In this document: piece after piece, positions 34,415-46,104 of the stretch | How positions within the stretch are numbered: the first letter of the stretch is position 1 | Layout: each line of letters begins with the position of its first letter | Program-made: the position numbers and the translations under genes | Assembly (NCBI GenBank): GCA_009760855.2 | Contig: WPIO01000036.1 | Span: 1,941,001 to 2,005,000, forward strand | Direction: 5' to 3' | Source of the DNA: Cristatella mucedo | Taxonomy: Eukaryota > Bryozoa > Phylactolaemata > Cristatellidae | Length of the DNA: 64,000 nucleotides | The notes under the pieces: generated by a model | Told to the model about the DNA's origin: nothing | The model's database searches: none | What the model saw: only the letters and a program-made list of their open reading frames with translations

Positions 34415-34925
34415 AAAATTAGAGCATACAATTAAGATTTTGTGGCTGATTAATGCCACGGAACTCAAGGATTCACTAGCTACTTTTTATAATGCACTCA
34501 TGGAATTTTCAGTACCTACAGTGGTGTCAGCCAGATGCTAATTCATTGTAATTGATCTCGCCTAACTCTTAGCTTATATTTATTCGAAGCATCCATTGGC
34601 AAACGTCGGAAGCCCTGATCTGAGCAATTGCTTGTGAATGTCTTTGACTTAACATGCTTCGTTACTGCATGAGGGTAAAATGAACTTTAATGTCAACATC
34701 GAGTCATTAAATATATATAACAACTACTTTGCCACACTGCTATTCGCATTCACAAATGTTTAATTTGCTAGAACGCTAATCATTTTATGGCTGCTACATT
34801 CTTGTGGTAGGGTCAATTGAACCTTCCCAGTCAGGTTTTTTCGTCCCTGTAAATTTCGAAGGTCTCATATTAAAATCCGAATTGTATTAAATGAATTATT
34901 ATTGACACTGTTGTATTGCACCTCA
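34415..34925. other. Intronic DNA, no gene seen
   Basis: Short unique stretch between LINE copies and exon C of paralog 2. Confidence 0.4.
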
Positions 34926-34926
34926 C

Positions 34927-35310
34927 CTGAATTCACTCCAGAGCCTGTTGCCTTAGCATAGACTTCTGTGATTAATTCCTTGGCTTTATCTAAAGGCGAC
35001 GAAATCACAATAGAAGGTGATCTCGCAGGAGGAACATCTCCGAAAGCCAGAGTTCGCTCGCACTCAACATTTTTGCTGATTGAGTCTACTGGAATATCGG
35101 ACTCGTACACTGACCATAATCCATTTTGGTTCGGCATTGACTGAGCAGTTTCGATTGGTTGTGCGTTTCTCTCGGAAATCTTCACCCCATTAACGTACCA
35201 GGCAATCTTTATCCTGGTAAGGAATGGAGTGGGCTGGATTTTACAGAGCATTCTGAATGACCTTGTTGCGTTTGACCATGGACCTTGAACAATGCCGACA
35301 GTGGGACTAC
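34927..35310 (-). CDS. Receptor paralog 2, exon C (Ig-like domain)
   Basis: A 384-nt exon with phase 1 ends: acceptor CTCTATCTTTTAG before 35310, donor TCAG|GTGAGG after 34927. It encodes 128 residues with the Ig-like pattern of a B-strand Cys in 'FRMLCKIQPTPFL', Trp in 'IKIAWYVNG' and F-strand Cys in 'KNVECERTLAFG'. These align without gaps near the cysteines to exon C of paralog 3, including the W-Y-V-N-G and C-E-R words. The end is a membrane-proximal stalk, and a glycosylation sequon (NAT) lies near the start. Joins exon B (38756) upstream and the membrane exon (31774) downstream. Confidence 0.85.
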
Positions 35311-35319
35311 CTAAAAGAT

Positions 35320-36300
35320 AGAGATCACCGGGGGCGGGGAAACACGTTGCTTCGGTTGAATGCTATCTGTTTTTTACATGATAAGTCGACATGACTTTTG
35401 AAATATACGGCATGGAGAAATCACATCGCATTCCGTAATAAAACATGTATCCTTAATCGTAAGCAAAATCTTATCAACGCCATGTTCCCAGAATTTTGAA
35501 ATTCCGATCGACCCTCGTATTGATGATATACATTTTATCACGAAACCATCAAAGTTTGACATTATTTTGTGTCCTTGTCTTTAGCTATATGCGTGCTTAA
35601 ATTTTTTTCTTTGAACGAATTCTGGTGGATTTTTTATCATCCAGTAAGAGCGCAGAGCTTCTTTGGAGATTGATTATAATATTATCGTAATATACTGTAA
35701 AGAGTGGCGTAAAAGTTTACCTTCTACCGTGCCTTAATAAAATGGCCATTCTAAGCTTAAATATTGTATTTACGTAACTCTTAAATTCACCGTAAACTAC
35801 TTTAGCTTATTTTTCAAATGAGTCCCTTGGCAGCCCACAAATCTTTATTTATCAAGACTTTTTATTCTTCAATCAACTAAAATTATTACATCAGCAAAAT
35901 ACTAGTACTAACTGTTCTTTCATAAATAAATGGGAAGTTAATGGACGTTACGATAACTCTTTCTCGATGCATTTGAAATGCTGAAGCAAAATCAGAATTG
36001 GAGGACGGAAACGGAAATGTTTAGAACAAAATTTCTAATTTCTTGTGTTGAGTAGTGAACGGCCAGAACTTGTCCAGCAACATAATCGGTAAACAAAAGA
36101 AGCATCGGTTGCCTGAGCATGCTTCTCCCAAAGAGCAATTCATTGTTAGCCTTTAGTTCAACAGCCGGCTGTATCCGCTGGCTCATTAACAACAATAATA
36201 TGTACTAATAATAATAATAAAAAATGGCATAATAATAGCTTTTCTTTTTACATTCGTTATCACTCTTTGTATTATTTGGAATACCGACAAAAAATAGCAT
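35320..36300. other. Intronic DNA, no gene seen
   Basis: Between exon C of paralog 2 and the orphan leader. Minus frames at 35374-35562 and 35992-36195 lack splice support. Confidence 0.4.
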
Positions 36301-36302
36301 AC

Positions 36303-36369
36303 CTCTACAGCAAGCGATGACCGCGGCTCCGAGACTAATAACTTGAAGAAATATAGTCGTTTGTGTCAT
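36303..36369 (-). CDS. Orphan leader (signal peptide) exon
   Basis: ATG at 36369, 22 codons plus one base, donor AGAG|GTATGC in phase 1. The peptide 'MTQTTIFLQVISLGAAVIAC' then 'CR' is hydrophobic and cleavable-looking. Coding length and phase equal the leader of paralog 3 (67 nt). It lies between exons B and C of paralog 2, 1 kb upstream of exon C. It could therefore be an alternative first exon giving a short form (leader-C-TM-tail), the start of a separate short gene, or a relic. The open frame beyond the donor is intron read-through. Confidence 0.5.
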
Positions 36370-36429
36370 CACCCAGAGGCACACTGAAGGCTGGCGCGTA
36401 ATCAAAAGACACTTAGCAAAGTGTTTCAC

Positions 36430-36845
36430 CTTGACCCACGAGGAATGCTATAGACCTGTTCCGTAATACCTAGCTGTTTGTTGCACTCGTATCATTCTCC
36501 TCCTGCATTCCCGCCTCCAAGAATCTCAAACAGGCAAAAAATGAGCTCCGCTATTCTTTCACTTACAGATTTTCGGCGACAAAAGCTTTCGCTGCACCAC
36601 ACCTCTGACTGTCCGTCTGACCCAGCAACGCTTTTCACTTTCTCTTTGCGAGCGATCCAACGTCAGCTGACTACGGTAGCTGTGTGCGATTGGCTTTTAC
36701 TTAGCTGTAGTAAACTTCCTAGCAGAAAACCAACTTCGCTGCCCTGCTTTATTGAGCTACTCGCGGAGTTACATAAATGCGTAGGCACAAACCGCCAAGT
36801 TAATCGGTGTATTTTACCTTTTTCCCGGCAGTCTTTTATGCCTTT
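36430..36845. other. Intronic DNA, no gene seen
   Basis: B-C intron of paralog 2. A 133-codon plus frame overlaps (36478-36879) but shows no start context, domain or splice support and runs into a LINE tail. Confidence 0.4.
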
Positions 36846-36849
36846 AAGC

Positions 36850-36950
36850 TTAATAACAATAATAATAAGTTTTATATAGCGCCGTCGGGGTACTAAATCT
36901 CTTTCTAGGCACTTTACTTTTACAGCAAGGGGAACACGATTGAATATCTA
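36850..36950 (-). mobile_element. LINE family 2 or SINE tail
   Basis: (AAT)n, 'TTTTATATAGCGCCGTCGGG', 'CTAAATCTCTTTCTAGGCAC' and 'TTTACTTTTACAGCAAGGGG'. It mixes the SINE-like ATATAGCGCC end with the family 2 interior, so it is intermediate between the two. Confidence 0.6.
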
Positions 36951-36989
36951 GTGGGCAGGAGCAGACAGGCCGTGTCTTTGTGCGATGAA

Positions 36990-37080
36990 AGTCACAGCTG
37001 CCACATCTCAACCCGCTTCAAGACCTTCACTGGCTGCCTATCAAGCTGTGCTTATTTTACCTGAAAAATATAGTTCATTT
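36990..37080 (+). mobile_element. LINE family 2 fragment
   Basis: 'CACAGCTGCCACATCTCAAC' and 'CTTCACTGGCTGCCTATCAA' correspond to the 'LPHHTTSRRPALATSQ' region of family 2. Very short. Confidence 0.4.
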
Positions 37081-37573
37081 TATACCACCCGCGGAGAACT
37101 GGATCTGAAATCCAGGTGCTGCATATATGCAGCAGGGCGTGAGCCGAAGACCACGTTCGTCAAAGGGTACCTTAGTCACCTTAAACCTTAAGCCTTAGTC
37201 ATTGGGTCGAACCAGGGTGCTTGCGATATCAATGTCATGTCACTCGCTTTAGAGCTGTCTCATTGTTTTGTATTTCTAAACCCTCAGACCGAACCTCGGT
37301 GCACTAAATTTCCGATTGGCTCTTGTCAATTAATGCGTCTCTAGCCTTAAGCTTACTACAGATCACTTGGAGGCACCACACTGGGAGATATATGCACTGT
37401 TATCACTCGGAGGCATCGTGCCTCCAATCCTGAGGCTCTCGTAGAACGGAACTTGTTGCCGATTGACTGGATGCCATCCTCTGACTTTATTCAAAGAAAG
37501 CTGCTCTTAGTAACGTTGACTCTCTGCTTATGTTGCCTAGCAATATTCCTTTCACTCCGTCAGTATTAATGGG

Positions 37574-37574
<1 letters not shown>

Positions 37575-37620
<46 letters not shown>

Positions 37621-37667
37621 ATGTGTATATATATATATATTTATATGTATATATATATATATATATA
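37575..37667. repeat. (TA)n microsatellite with TGTA breaks
   Basis: TA runs separated by TGTGTATGTG and TTTATATG. Confidence 0.95.
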
Positions 37668-37669
37668 AT

Positions 37670-38185
37670 TGAGCCGTGGTTGTGCATTTCCTGGATACTA
37701 AGTAGCTGTTCGTGCTGCCTTTACAAAATGCTGCATGCATAGTGCTTAGGCAGAGGAGATTTTGTTCTCCTCGGGAGTGGCTAATTTTAATTTAAATACA
37801 AATGCATTTATGTTTATTATCCATTACATCAGTCTGACAAGCACATACTACCCGTTGAGCAGGGCATAGACTCCATGGTCCAGTTGCTCGCTTTCAGGCT
37901 CTCTAGTGCTTTCTGTGTGTACCTATGCTATGTTCTTGGCTCTCAGAAATTTGCTGGAACCAGATGCTCATCGTTTAATCTAGTCCTTTAGCTTGGCCCT
38001 AACCGTTTTTGGGCTGTCTTCATTTCCAGTAAATTTTCGGCTTGGCATTCTCGATTGATTGACATCTGATATGCCTGAATGAGATATCTTTAATGGTAGA
38101 TTTGTATTGCACACCAGATTGAATCCTGGTGCATTTACGCGAATGAATCATCTCCTGTGTCCTAGTGTGAGCTGCCATAGTGCTT
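37670..38185. other. Intronic DNA, no gene seen
   Basis: B-C intron of paralog 2. No repeat or exon recognised. Confidence 0.4.
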
Positions 38186-38189
38186 GCTA

Positions 38190-38650
38190 TATCTCAAGGC
38201 AGCTTTCCGGAATCCAACAGTTTACCAACATCTCGTACAAACCCAAAGTCCTTTGGAGACCGTGCATTTAGTTCATATGCTCCCAAAGCCTGGAACTCTC
38301 TCCCGACTTGCGTCCGAACATCCCTGACCTGACCACGTTTAAAAAGAACTTAGAAACACACCTATTTAGGACAGCATTTAGTGGGTCCCTGTGATTCGTC
38401 ATTGATGTGCTTATGCGTGCTGACACTGTGCATGCTGCCACTAACCACACTTAGATGCTGACCCTGTGCATGTCACCCCTAACCATATTATTCATTTTGT
38501 TTGTCTATCAAGCATGATTTTACTCACCATTCAGTTGCATTTCCCTTTGCAGCAAATGTAAAGCGCCTAGAGAGAGATTAAGTTCTCTGAGGACGCTTTA
38601 TCAAGTGCATTATCGCTTTATCGAGTTCATTATTATTAGTATTATTATTA
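38190..38650 (+). mobile_element. LINE family 2, 3' part
   Basis: From 'GGAATCCAACAGTTTACCAA' through the ORF end and 3' UTR to the hairpin terminus and (ATT)n. The last 25 bases of the tail are duplicated (TTTATCAAGTGCATTA / TTTATCGAGTTCATTA). Confidence 0.85.
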
Positions 38651-38755
38651 AGGCAGCAGAAGTGCTTAGTTGCCTGAAAGGATCAAGCTAAAGCCGACGA
38701 CTATCTCAATTATCGTAGTGGCGGATCTGCTGGCTCTGCAATTGCACTCAATTAC

Positions 38756-39109
38756 CTTGAATTTGGTAAGTTCGCTCTTTAGACGCCAAAAAGTATGGTG
38801 CGTCGGAGTCCTCCTGATAAATGCCAGCAGAGCACTGTAAGCTGACAGAGCTCATTGAGCTACCCAAGCGCGTGACAATCACTACCGAGCCGCTAGGGCA
38901 AACACTAACGGCTGACCTCCGGTTGTCGACGTCGCTAGGCTTTGAGTTACCAGGATCTTTCACCAGAACAATGGGTCCGCTATTATTCCACGTCGTGGTT
39001 AGCACCTTGTAGCCTGCGGCTGGCCGGCAGTCGCAGCTAGCTAGGTAGGCCTCACCTTCCGCTAGGGTTGACGACGTAGGTGACGGATCGGTCACAACCA
39101 CTGGCTCTC
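38756..39109 (-). CDS. Receptor paralog 2, exon B (Ig-like, four-cysteine domain)
   Basis: A 354-nt exon with phase 1 ends: acceptor TTTGTTCATTTAG before 39109, donor TCAAG|GTAATT after 38756. It encodes 118 residues: 'EPVVVTDPSP', then 'AEGEAYLASCDCRPAAGY', a Trp in 'TTTWNNSG', a third cysteine in 'VSVCPSGSVVIVTRLGSSMS', the fourth in 'VSLQCSAGIYQ', and the end Y-Q-I-Q. The four cysteines and the V-I-V/A-V-T-K/R-L-x-S-S word match exon B of paralog 3; the rest is well diverged. Extracellular domain between A and C. Confidence 0.85.
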
Positions 39110-39344
39110 CTAAATGAACAAACATCGTCAGAAGCCCAGTCGGAATGCGGACCAATCATCAGCCAGATGACCAATCCGAGGATTGGCCAATCTGAAAGAT
39201 ACCGACGACGCATTGCTCAGGAAGGCGAGCCAGCTTCACGAGAGCCATCGCTGCTCTATATTAGCCGCTTATTGGGCTCTGCTACGTTAGCAATGCCTTT
39301 GACAGCGTTTAGCCCATACTAAAGCGTTTCGTTAGCACATGCTG

Positions 39345-39612
39345 CTTATCACTACTCACACATTGCTTGCCGTTGCTCACACGTTGCTTGCCTTTGCTCA
39401 CACATTGCTTGCCGCCGCTCACACATTGCTTGCCGTTGCTCACACATTGCTTGCCGCTGCTCACACATTGCTTGCCGTTGCTCATACGTTGCTTGCCGTT
39501 GCTCACACATTGCTTGCCGCTGCTCACACTTTGCTTGTCGCTGCTCACACGTTGCTTGCCGCTGCTCACACTTTGCTTGCCGCTGCTCACACGTTGCTTT
39601 TTATTGCTCAGG
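39345..39612. repeat. Minisatellite, 21-bp unit, ~12 copies
   Basis: Unit CTCACACATTGCTTGCCGTTG with variants. Because 21 is divisible by three, both strands stay open (HTLLAVA / KQCVSNG repeats). It sits about 235 bp upstream of exon B of paralog 2 and is not spliced to it in any way I could support. Confidence 0.93.
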
Positions 39613-39614
39613 CG

Positions 39615-40050
39615 TTGTCTCGGCTACCTTGACACATGCACATCGCGGAACGTGAAAATCTTATCAGTCGAGTTTCATTAGCCGAACTCTCGCTCTGAAT
39701 TGAAAGAATAGTCACTTTTGAATTCATAGATCACTCGAGCGATCTGCTGCATACTAAATCAATGCTATACCCGACAGCAGCCGATTACCCAATCAGGTAG
39801 CATTTTTACTTATCCATCTCTCACACAGACCTGGTTAGGGTTAATGCAGGAGTTCTAGAAATTAAATCGTGACAGTCAGTTTCACTTACATCAGAGAAAC
39901 TAAGACTGTAGCCACGATTACTATCAATGCCTCAGAGGATTGCCGTCACCCCGACTGCGACACGATGTAATGCGTTTTCTTTCTGTTATTGCACGACAAA
40001 TGTTTTTGTGCTAACGTTTTGTGTGCGTTTTTGTGAGCTTGTGTATGTGT
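39615..40050. other. Intronic DNA, no firm gene
   Basis: A-B intron of paralog 2. A short hydrophobic minus-strand frame followed by ATGTAAGT at about 39890-39930 looks leader-like, but has no upstream start in frame. Confidence 0.35.
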
Positions 40051-40052
40051 CC

Positions 40053-40054
<2 letters not shown>

Positions 40055-40089
<35 letters not shown>

Positions 40090-40112
40090 TGTGTGAATGT
40101 GTGTGTGCGTGT
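40055..40112. repeat. (GT)n microsatellite
   Basis: Near-pure GT run with flanking GTGTTT / GTGTGAATG variants to about 40130. Confidence 0.95.
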
Positions 40113-40199
40113 GTATGTTTGTGTGAATTGGCACTTATGCAATAAGCAGGGTCGCTTCAGTGAGCAGATCGCACCGACTGGGTATAACCTTACGATTGC

Positions 40200-42640
40200 G
40201 CTGGAGATGACGATGCACCGTTGAGAAGATTGACTACCTGGCTAAGGGTGCATCAACATCAAACTGGATGTCCTAGCTCATACCCTACGGACGAGAATCT
40301 GCTAGGTTACCTAGCAGGCTTTTTGCCAAATCCGCTCGGACATTTTTACGAATCCTGTTACAATACTCTATTAAACTATAATGACTCTATTTAAATATGT
40401 ACATGATTTCCTTATGGTTCTCAAAAGCTGTGCATTTCTAACTAAAGTCAATAAAAATTTCTGCTTATTTCTTGTTTAATTAGCATCAGTTATAGAGAAC
40501 TCACTGACCGAAGCCAGTAATATGCTGCACTGCTAAAATGCTTAAAAATAATTTGGGCAATGGCTTATATTAATTACCTTGCCAGCTTCCAAAGGAAACT
40601 TCCTTCACTGACTTTTTTCAAGTAATAATTCTACATCAATAGCTTAACCAGAAAATGAAAATACGGAAATAGCAGCCGCCTAATTTCTTTTAATTCGCAA
40701 GATAACAGTAAGAACAAAGATGTTTTTACTCTCTATCCAGTAGCCGTTCGCGTTCCCTTGCTCAAGAAAGTACCGTGCGATAGAGTAAAGATTAAACGCT
40801 AATAATTAGCAGTAATAATTAACTAAAATATGTATTATTACTTAATACGTTGAGTAAGTATGCATGTATCTGAGGAGAGTTTCATTTTCCTTTTACCTAT
40901 TCCGTAAAAGCATATAAAATAAACAATATTTCCCGCCGATTGAACTTTTGCTTGCAGGGTAGGAATGAATATGAACTTGACTTAGTTTTGAAAATGTATT
41001 GCATAAACTAGTATAGAAAAATTATCGCGTTAAATCAAAAGATTCATATTTGTTTTTAACACTATTTTTATTATGTAATTACGCACGTAAATCATATTTA
41101 AGTTACACTCAGATTATCGTTTAAACGTCGACCTGTTCACTGTTTGATGTTCTTAGTTTTAGTGCTGACCACTAATTTACATGCCGATTTTTCACCAGAC
41201 GTCAAGTGCCCAAAATTAAATTTAGTTCTCAAAAGGTACTAGGCGCACGTGATTATCACGGTAACCCGACATATAAGCTCGCCAGAAAAAAGTGCACGGA
41301 CAGATGTGCGCAAAAATAGTTTCTAGGAATGCTGGTTTAAAAATCTATTCAACTTTTGGATTATTTCGTTCGAGAATATTCAACATGCAGCAAAACTCGC
41401 GTAAAAAAGCGGGCTAGAGGAGCCGCTTAAGTGGCGTTAGCTTGGAGTCTGGAGCCACAACTAGAGCGGCGGTGGCCAGGAGCAGCGGCGGCTAAAGCGG
41501 CAGCTCAAGCGGCTGTCGCAGGGCGAACAAATCTTGATAGAGCTGGCTGAGACTGCGATAAGTAGCAACGTCGTAACGGGTTGAAGGGTTAACTGGAATG
41601 AGTCTATGTGCATTATGCGCATCCTAATAAATTCAATGAAAATCTGGGTCTCGTTCAGAGTAGCGATGTGAGCGCTTTCGCACTTTCCCTAATTCCCTAG
41701 ATTAGACGCGTCGATATTGAGGAAAGTATAAACAGATCATAATCCAAGAATGCATTGAGGTTTATTTATGCAATTGATTTACAGTATAAGCGTAAAACTC
41801 GACAGGCGATGATTTAAATCCTATATGGTCATTTTCATTACACCAGTACAAATTCGTTTTAATTGAAACTAATTGTAATTGAAATTCGTATATATTTTTC
41901 ATCTTTTTCTTAATTAGTACGAACCGGGAGACGCGGATCCTTATGTTTTCACATTGAAAATTTGTAAATTTCAATATTATATTAGTCCAGGTCACACAGT
42001 CAAATAATCCGATGAGAAATGGCGGCCATTTTGGATACTTTTGAGGCGTAAGCAATTAGAAAATCTCCCTTGCCACCCAAGGAAATCTTTAGGTTTCATT
42101 TTCCTGATCCGGGAGCCAAGCAAAAATGTATGACGATCAACAGATTAACGATCATAATCTGATTCAACAGCGTCGTAGTCATACTAGCGAAGACCTTTGA
42201 TTGACTCCATTCCCCTTGCAGCAACCAGCAGCAGTGGTTTCTCAGCTGCGTCTACCTCGCACCTTATGCCTAAGCGACGTCTATTCGCTAGCGGCAGCCC
42301 ACGAAAAACTCAACTGCTCGCAGTGGTTGCCATGAGGCACTGCGTAATCACGAAATGCCTGCACGAGTCATCACTTGCATGCAGCCCAGGTCTGCTGCTA
42401 TCTGAGGAAGACTTGGGAGCGGAAGCTTCCGGAAACATGAAATCATATCTGCATTCTGTGAGAGGCGACATCTTAGGGTCGCGGGGATTCAAACGCAGTC
42501 TCAATTAGAGATACTCGGGCGATACAAGCTCACTGATCTTGCTCGTTGTATTGACTCAATTTATAGATGATTTAAATAGTTACATTATCGCACAAGACAA
42601 CTTACTTGCACAATTACCGCATTTTTACGATATTTACATA
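40200..42640. other. Long intronic stretch, no gene recognised
   Basis: A-B intron of paralog 2. 41410-41530 is a GGCGGC/AGCGGC-rich patch. The minus frame 41762-42055 (97 codons) has low-complexity Lys/Ile/Asn content and no splice support. The plus and minus frames at 42197-42508 are mutually antisense, with no start or domain evidence. Confidence 0.4.
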
Positions 42641-42715
42641 TATTATATTGTTATATATTATATTATATTATATATATTATATTATATATTATATATTTAG
42701 ATATTTTTTACATTT
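42640..42715. repeat. TATAT/ATTAT-rich satellite-like block
   Basis: Repeated ATATTATATTAT words over about 75 bases. Confidence 0.8.
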
Positions 42716-42879
42716 TTAATTTATTTTTTATTTGCTTTAGTGTAAGTAGCAACAAGTATAAGTCGCAATCTAGGCTAATGGACATGATTTTTTGAAAATA
42801 AATTTTTTGAAAATAATATTACTGAATACATAGTCCATGTTTGTATTAATATAAGTTTACTTGAATCATCACAGTTAAT

Positions 42880-43820
42880 AAACCCAGTGTGATTCCGAAA
42901 TTGGAAAGGCTGACGCTCAAAATTGGCTCTGCTAGCATATCTCCAGTTGAATCAGCTCGAAATCTAGGTGTCATATTCCAAAGCGACCTCTCGTTAGACG
43001 ACCATATCGGCTCCACAGTCAAATCTGCCTATTTTCAGCTTCATAACATTGCTAAAATTCGGGCTTGTTTAGATAAGGATACCACGTCCAAGTTGGTCCA
43101 TGCATTCGTGACATCCCGTCTCGACTTCAGCAACTCACTGCTCGCACTGGCCTACCGGCATGTGCGATCAGGCGATTGCAGCTGGTGCAAAACTCAGCAG
43201 CTAGGCTTCTCAGTCGTGAGCGTCGATGTTGCCACATTACACCACTTCTCGCCGACCTGCACTGGCTACCAGTCAAGCAACGGATTGGCTTCAAGGTTTT
43301 GTCGCTCATTTTTAGGTCACTTCATTCTTTGGCTCCAGCCTATCTCTCCGATCTACTCCCCCATCATGCCAAGCATCGTACCACCCGCATTTCGGAATCC
43401 AACAGCCTACAAATACCCCGTACAAACCTCAAATTCTTTGGAGACCGTGCATATAGTTCGTATGCTCCCAAAGCCTGGAACTCCCTCCCGACCTGCGTCA
43501 GAACATCCCCTGACCTGACCACATTTAAAAAGAATTTAAAAAAACACCTATTTAGGACAGCATTTAGTGCGTCCCTGTAATTCGTCCTTGATGTGCTTAT
43601 GCGTGCTGACACTGTGCATGCTGCCACTAACCACATTTGCATGCTGACCCTGTGCATGTCACCCCTAACCATGCTATTCATTTTGTTTGTTTATCAAGCA
43701 TGATATTACTCACCGTTCAATTGCATTTTCCTTTGCAGCAAATGTAAAGCGCCTAGAGAGAGATTGAGTTCTCTGAGGGCACTTTATCAAGTGCATTATT
43801 ATTATCATTATTATTATTAA
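42880..43820 (+). mobile_element. LINE family 2, 5'-truncated copy
   Basis: Starts at 'AACCCAGTGTGATTCCGAAA' (the K-P-S-V-I region), carries 'SARNLGVIFQSDLSLDDHIG' and 'DLHWLPVKQRIGFKVLSLIF', a 209-codon frame joined by a frameshift, then 3' UTR, hairpin and (ATT)n. It lies in the A-B intron of paralog 2 and its 5' break is at the same place as in the 29225 copy. Confidence 0.9.
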
Positions 43821-44022
43821 GAAACTCGTCATACGCACTACTGCTAATATCCTCATAGTTTTTGTTACATTCTCAATGTCTCAATCGTCACTTTCACTGT
43901 ATTCAGTGATTGGCACTGACTTGCGGTGTATTAGTCACAGGTTTATTTTTTCAAAAACATTAGAAAAATTTAGACTTTACTCTTAAAAATACGGTAGGCA
44001 ACTGTACCTCGTTAAATATACA

Positions 44023-44122
44023 GGTTTCACTAGTCTTAAAAATGTGATGGCAACTGAGCTTAATGCACAGGTATTTACTGGTAAAACCTAAAACGATAGG
44101 TCCGAAGCCTAAATATACGATT
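44023..44122 (+). repeat. Inverted repeat, left arm (100 bp)
   Basis: From GGTTTCACTAGTCTTAAAAA to CTAAATATACGATT. Its reverse complement matches 46419-46518 over 100 bases with three internal mismatches. Homology stops sharply at both ends. The pair brackets exon A of paralog 2. Confidence 0.93.
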
Positions 44123-44204
44123 CAACGTTGAGCGTCTCGCGTGGCAGCAGTTGCTTCTGCTAATTCAAACAGTTCACGAACCCGCAAAGAGAGCGTCGCA
44201 TATT

Positions 44205-44840
44205 GGTCAAAATCTCTTTTGGCTGGGCTACCAAAGAAAGCAGCTAGGCCACTTCAGCTGAGTATGAATATGGCTGCAAGGCTAGTCATCAAGTCCCAGA
44301 GGTTTGAGCACGTGTCTCCTTTGCTAAAAAAGCAAGGACGGACGCCGGTTGATCAACGGATGCAGAGCAAAGTTCTTACGCTGACCTACAAGGCCCGCCG
44401 AGGCTTAGCTCCTCAATACCTATCTGAACTGGTGCAGTAGTTTCAGCCTCTTTGTGCCCTCGGGTCCTGTATGAACAATAAATTAGCCGTTCTATTCCTC
44501 CGCTTAAAGATCGTTAGCGACAGAATATTTAGCTCTGCGGGTTCTAGACTGTGGAACTCGCTTTCACAATTCTTATGCAACGACAGCTACTCTCTACTGC
44601 CGACTATGGCTTATCCTTTTCAACGTTCCTGAGCTGCTACTCCCATGCTATTTACTATCTCAACTGCTCTTCTGACTTCGCTATGCTTCCCACTTTCTCT
44701 TTGTTGCGTGAAATGAAGTCTTTTGGCTACCAAATGCCTACCGAAAGCCGCTTAGGCTGTGGGTGCGCTATGCAAAACTCTCCTGTGTAACACCCACATA
44801 GTCTTTACGGCTTTGTGAAGTTATAGAAGGAGATACTTGG
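44205..44840 (+). mobile_element. LINE family 1, 3' part
   Basis: Post-RT region 'LLAGLPKKAARPLQLSMNMA' and 'ARLVIKSQRFEHVSPLLKKQ', then the terminus GTGTAACACCCACATAGTC ... GAAGGAGATAC. It ends 150 bp before the 3' side of exon A of paralog 2 and lies inside the inverted-repeat pair. Confidence 0.85.
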
Positions 44841-44993
44841 AGACGAACAATCATCTTGGACCGAATACGAAGACACGGCCAAGCTTTACTTGCATTACCC
44901 TCAAAAATGAAATTTCGATACTGTTAATGATGTTTTACCCTCGATTGCTTTTGAAATCCGTGGATTCAAGCTCGGAGCAAACTCGAAACTCAC

Positions 44994-45443
44994 CGCAAAA
45001 AGTGACGTGTCCAGGCTCGCGGTCCGAGTCCACCGCGTTCTCGCCGTGCAGTACGTCCGTGTAGACCAGACCGCATCGCAGACTGTTAATGAGAGGCAAC
45101 AACTTGGCAGTCCGATTTTCCCACGGAAACGTGAACGTGAGATTAAGTGGACTGGGTGGCTTCATGTGCCTCAGATCTGGAAGGACGCACTTTGTCCCGT
45201 CGAAGCGCAACGATTGATTCGGACTAGTAGGTCTATCGGCTACGCGCAGGCCGTACGGTGGCGTACACCAGGCGTACGCTCTAACGCCGGCGTAATGATG
45301 GCTCCTGCTGTATATGCTCCTTTGCAGTTGCAACGTGTAAGATAGTATGGCGGGCATCGAAAAGGCCGAGCACGTGATGTTGTACGTGCCCGTGACGTTC
45401 ACGCAGTGCTGGCGTATTGTTTTGACTCGCGTCGGTGCCACCG
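44994..45443 (-). CDS. Receptor paralog 2, exon A (six-cysteine domain)
   Basis: A 450-nt exon, phase 1 ends: acceptor GTATTGCATTACAG before 45443, donor TGCG|GTGAGT after 44994. It encodes 150 residues with six cysteines in the same order as paralog 3: 'RQHCVNVTGTYNITC', 'AYAWCTPPYGLR', 'GTKCVLPDLR', 'SLRCGLVYTDV' and the closing 'HVTFCG'. The 'LTFTFPWENRT' motif is also shared. Sequons NVT, NIT, NQS, NLT and NRT suggest heavy glycosylation. Follows the leader exon at 48329 and precedes exon B at 39109. Domain family not recognised. Confidence 0.85.
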
Positions 45444-45449
45444 CTGTAA

Positions 45450-46080
45450 TGCAATACTTAGGACTTGCAATGGTTTTCCAAAATTAGCGAAGCGCTTTCT
45501 CCGCTTTCTCACGCAAGGTGAAGGCCGAGAATCTGCTCGAAACCCACAGCACTGGTCAGTGCCAGTATGGCGGCGACGCTGCACGAGGCGTTGCAGCTCG
45601 AAAAGGCGACCTAGCACGTGACATTCTAAATATTGTTTCATCTCTAAACAAGAGAATTGCTTTTGAAAAGCCCGCTTTTTTGAACGCACGACGATTGACC
45701 ACTTTTCTGTATCAGCATTTCAAAATGACGCCGCCGAACGTCATCATCATCGCAGTGACGCGTGCTGAGCTCCTTTCTCAGCTCACTGGCCAGTCGCCGG
45801 AGACAGCTCGACCGACCGTAAGTTTAGTTGACTCGCCGTTACAAAAAGCAGAACGACCAGTGGGAGACAGATAGACCGTGAGCAACCAAGAGCGGAAAGT
45901 GCTCGCCTGCAGAAGCGCCGGGAATTATCCGGCAATTTCTGCTGTTTCTCCACGATACGCACGTACCTGCTGAGCTATTGTGGCTCGTTTTTGCCGCTGT
46001 CAGCTCGGTGCCTAGAGCATCGTCTTTTGACGATCACTTGTGCGTGCGTGCCCCAGGCATTAGGCCAGCAAATGTCTTGG
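45450..46080. other. Intron between leader and exon A of paralog 2
   Basis: Overlapping frames on both strands at 45399-45874 are antisense pairs with no splice or domain support. No repeat recognised. Confidence 0.4.
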
Positions 46081-46104
46081 CCTTCAGCCGGCCTATATAT
46101 ATAT

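Noticed and set aside
39309-39681. Frames reading HTLLAVA or KQCVSNG repeats
   Set aside because: Artefacts of the 21-bp minisatellite; not linked to exon B by plausible splice sites.
39880-39960. Leader-like hydrophobic minus frame followed by ATGTAAGT
   Set aside because: No in-frame ATG upstream, and the donor phase is 2, unlike every other leader of the family.
41762-42055. 97-codon minus frame rich in K, I and N
   Set aside because: No phase 1 splice sites, no domain, AT-rich composition; probably chance or an unrecognised old repeat.
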